From: Solidesulfovibrio fructosivorans JJ]
Lineage (GTDB): Bacteria > Desulfobacterota > Desulfovibrionia > Desulfovibrionales > Desulfovibrionaceae
Assembly (NCBI RefSeq): GCF_000179555.1
Contig: NZ_AECZ01000014.1
Span: forward strand, 51,354 to 115,353
Direction of reading: 5' to 3'
DNA length: 64,000 nucleotides
Part shown: piece after piece, positions 63,895 through 64,000 of the stretch
Numbering within the stretch: position 1 is the first letter of the stretch
How the letters are laid out: every line of letters starts with the position of its first letter
Notes under the pieces: generated by a model
Seen by the model: the letters and a program-made list of their open reading frames with translations, nothing else
What the model was told of the DNA's origin: nothing
Databases searched by the model: none
Translations under genes and position numbers: made by a program

Positions 63895-64000
63895 TTACGG
63901 CGCCACAGTGGTGGAGCGGGTCACGTTGCCGGTTTGCCCCTGCGGTCCGGTATAGGTGGTGGAGTTGGTCCAGGTCTTGGTGACCGGGTCCCAGTGGCCG
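63895..64000 (-). CDS. C-terminus of a Thr/Ser-rich protein (truncated at window edge)
   Basis: Only 34 codons are visible, ending with TAA. The sequence GHWDPVTKTWTNSTTYTGPQ and then TGNVTRSTTVAP is rich in Thr, Ser, Asn and aromatic residues, as in repetitive extracellular or adhesin-like proteins. The start and the rest of the protein lie beyond the right edge. Identity cannot be set. Confidence 0.45.
   Translation of the reverse strand, partial: GHWDPVTKTWTNSTTYTGPQGQTGNVTRSTTVAP

Overview
The window is high-GC bacterial chromosome, most likely from a Desulfovibrionaceae-type anaerobe (Desulfovibrio/Solidesulfovibrio-like). The pointers are a futalosine-pathway radical SAM enzyme, RNase J together with RNase R, a sigma54-preceded nifH, cobT and hemC, a MucR-type regulator, many sensor/response-regulator proteins and a short EF-Ts. 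No sulfate-reduction gene lies in the window, so the genus is an inference. I see no tRNA, rRNA, CRISPR array or transposase gene.

Layout. 1-5.4 kb: a truncated SDR/DUF2867 protein, a GNAT acetyltransferase, mqnE, two small unknowns, and a Cys-rich secreted peptide directly upstream of an Lgt-like membrane protein with an altered signature. 5.9-11.1 kb: a MucR regulator, an AT-rich pentapeptide-repeat gene, two overlapping one-component regulators (REC-HDOD and REC with degenerate HD-GYP) and an FAD oxidoreductase. 11.6-24.4 kb: an NlpC/P60 lipoprotein, a YgjP-like peptidase, RNase R, a solute-binding protein, a hybrid kinase, an OmpR/HK pair and three tandem sRNA-like units. 25-32 kb: uppS-frr-pyrH, tsf-rpsB and an FAH-rnj-plsC operon. 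32.5-36.7 kb: a CBM48 protein, a glycosyltransferase, twin small proteins and prmA. 36.7-45.6 kb: a glycan cluster (UDP-glucuronate decarboxylase, three GT2 enzymes, a radical SAM protein with an unusual Cys motif, two nucleotide-sugar epimerases, a TPR protein). 45.6-53 kb: mnmE, an aminotransferase, a RelE/Xre toxin-antitoxin pair, a glycosyltransferase, a PFK-like protein and cobT. 53-64 kb: an HlyD-like adaptor, orphan nifH, an SGNH protein, aroK, a YkgJ-like protein, gmhA, an FmdB-like protein, hemC, a GT-C-like membrane protein, an iron alcohol dehydrogenase and a truncated Thr-rich protein.

The most unusual content is between the genes. (1) A ~470-bp structured repeat occurs twice (11127-11595 and 52598-53076), each just after a stop codon, with base-pair-preserving substitutions in several stems. 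Its two ends (L and R modules) also bracket an AT-rich small gene at 24458-25160, in the same L-to-R order on the minus strand, which suggests a cassette-like element with variable cargo. L modules also occur near 35.7 and 43.4 kb. (2) A second family of hairpins (A and B) occurs as three composite A-B units and as single copies. (3) Three tandem ~220-bp units at 23761-24406 each begin with the same motif and end in an 11-bp terminator-like hairpin with compensatory changes.

All assignments come from reading the sequence and from family knowledge; no database search or folding program was run.
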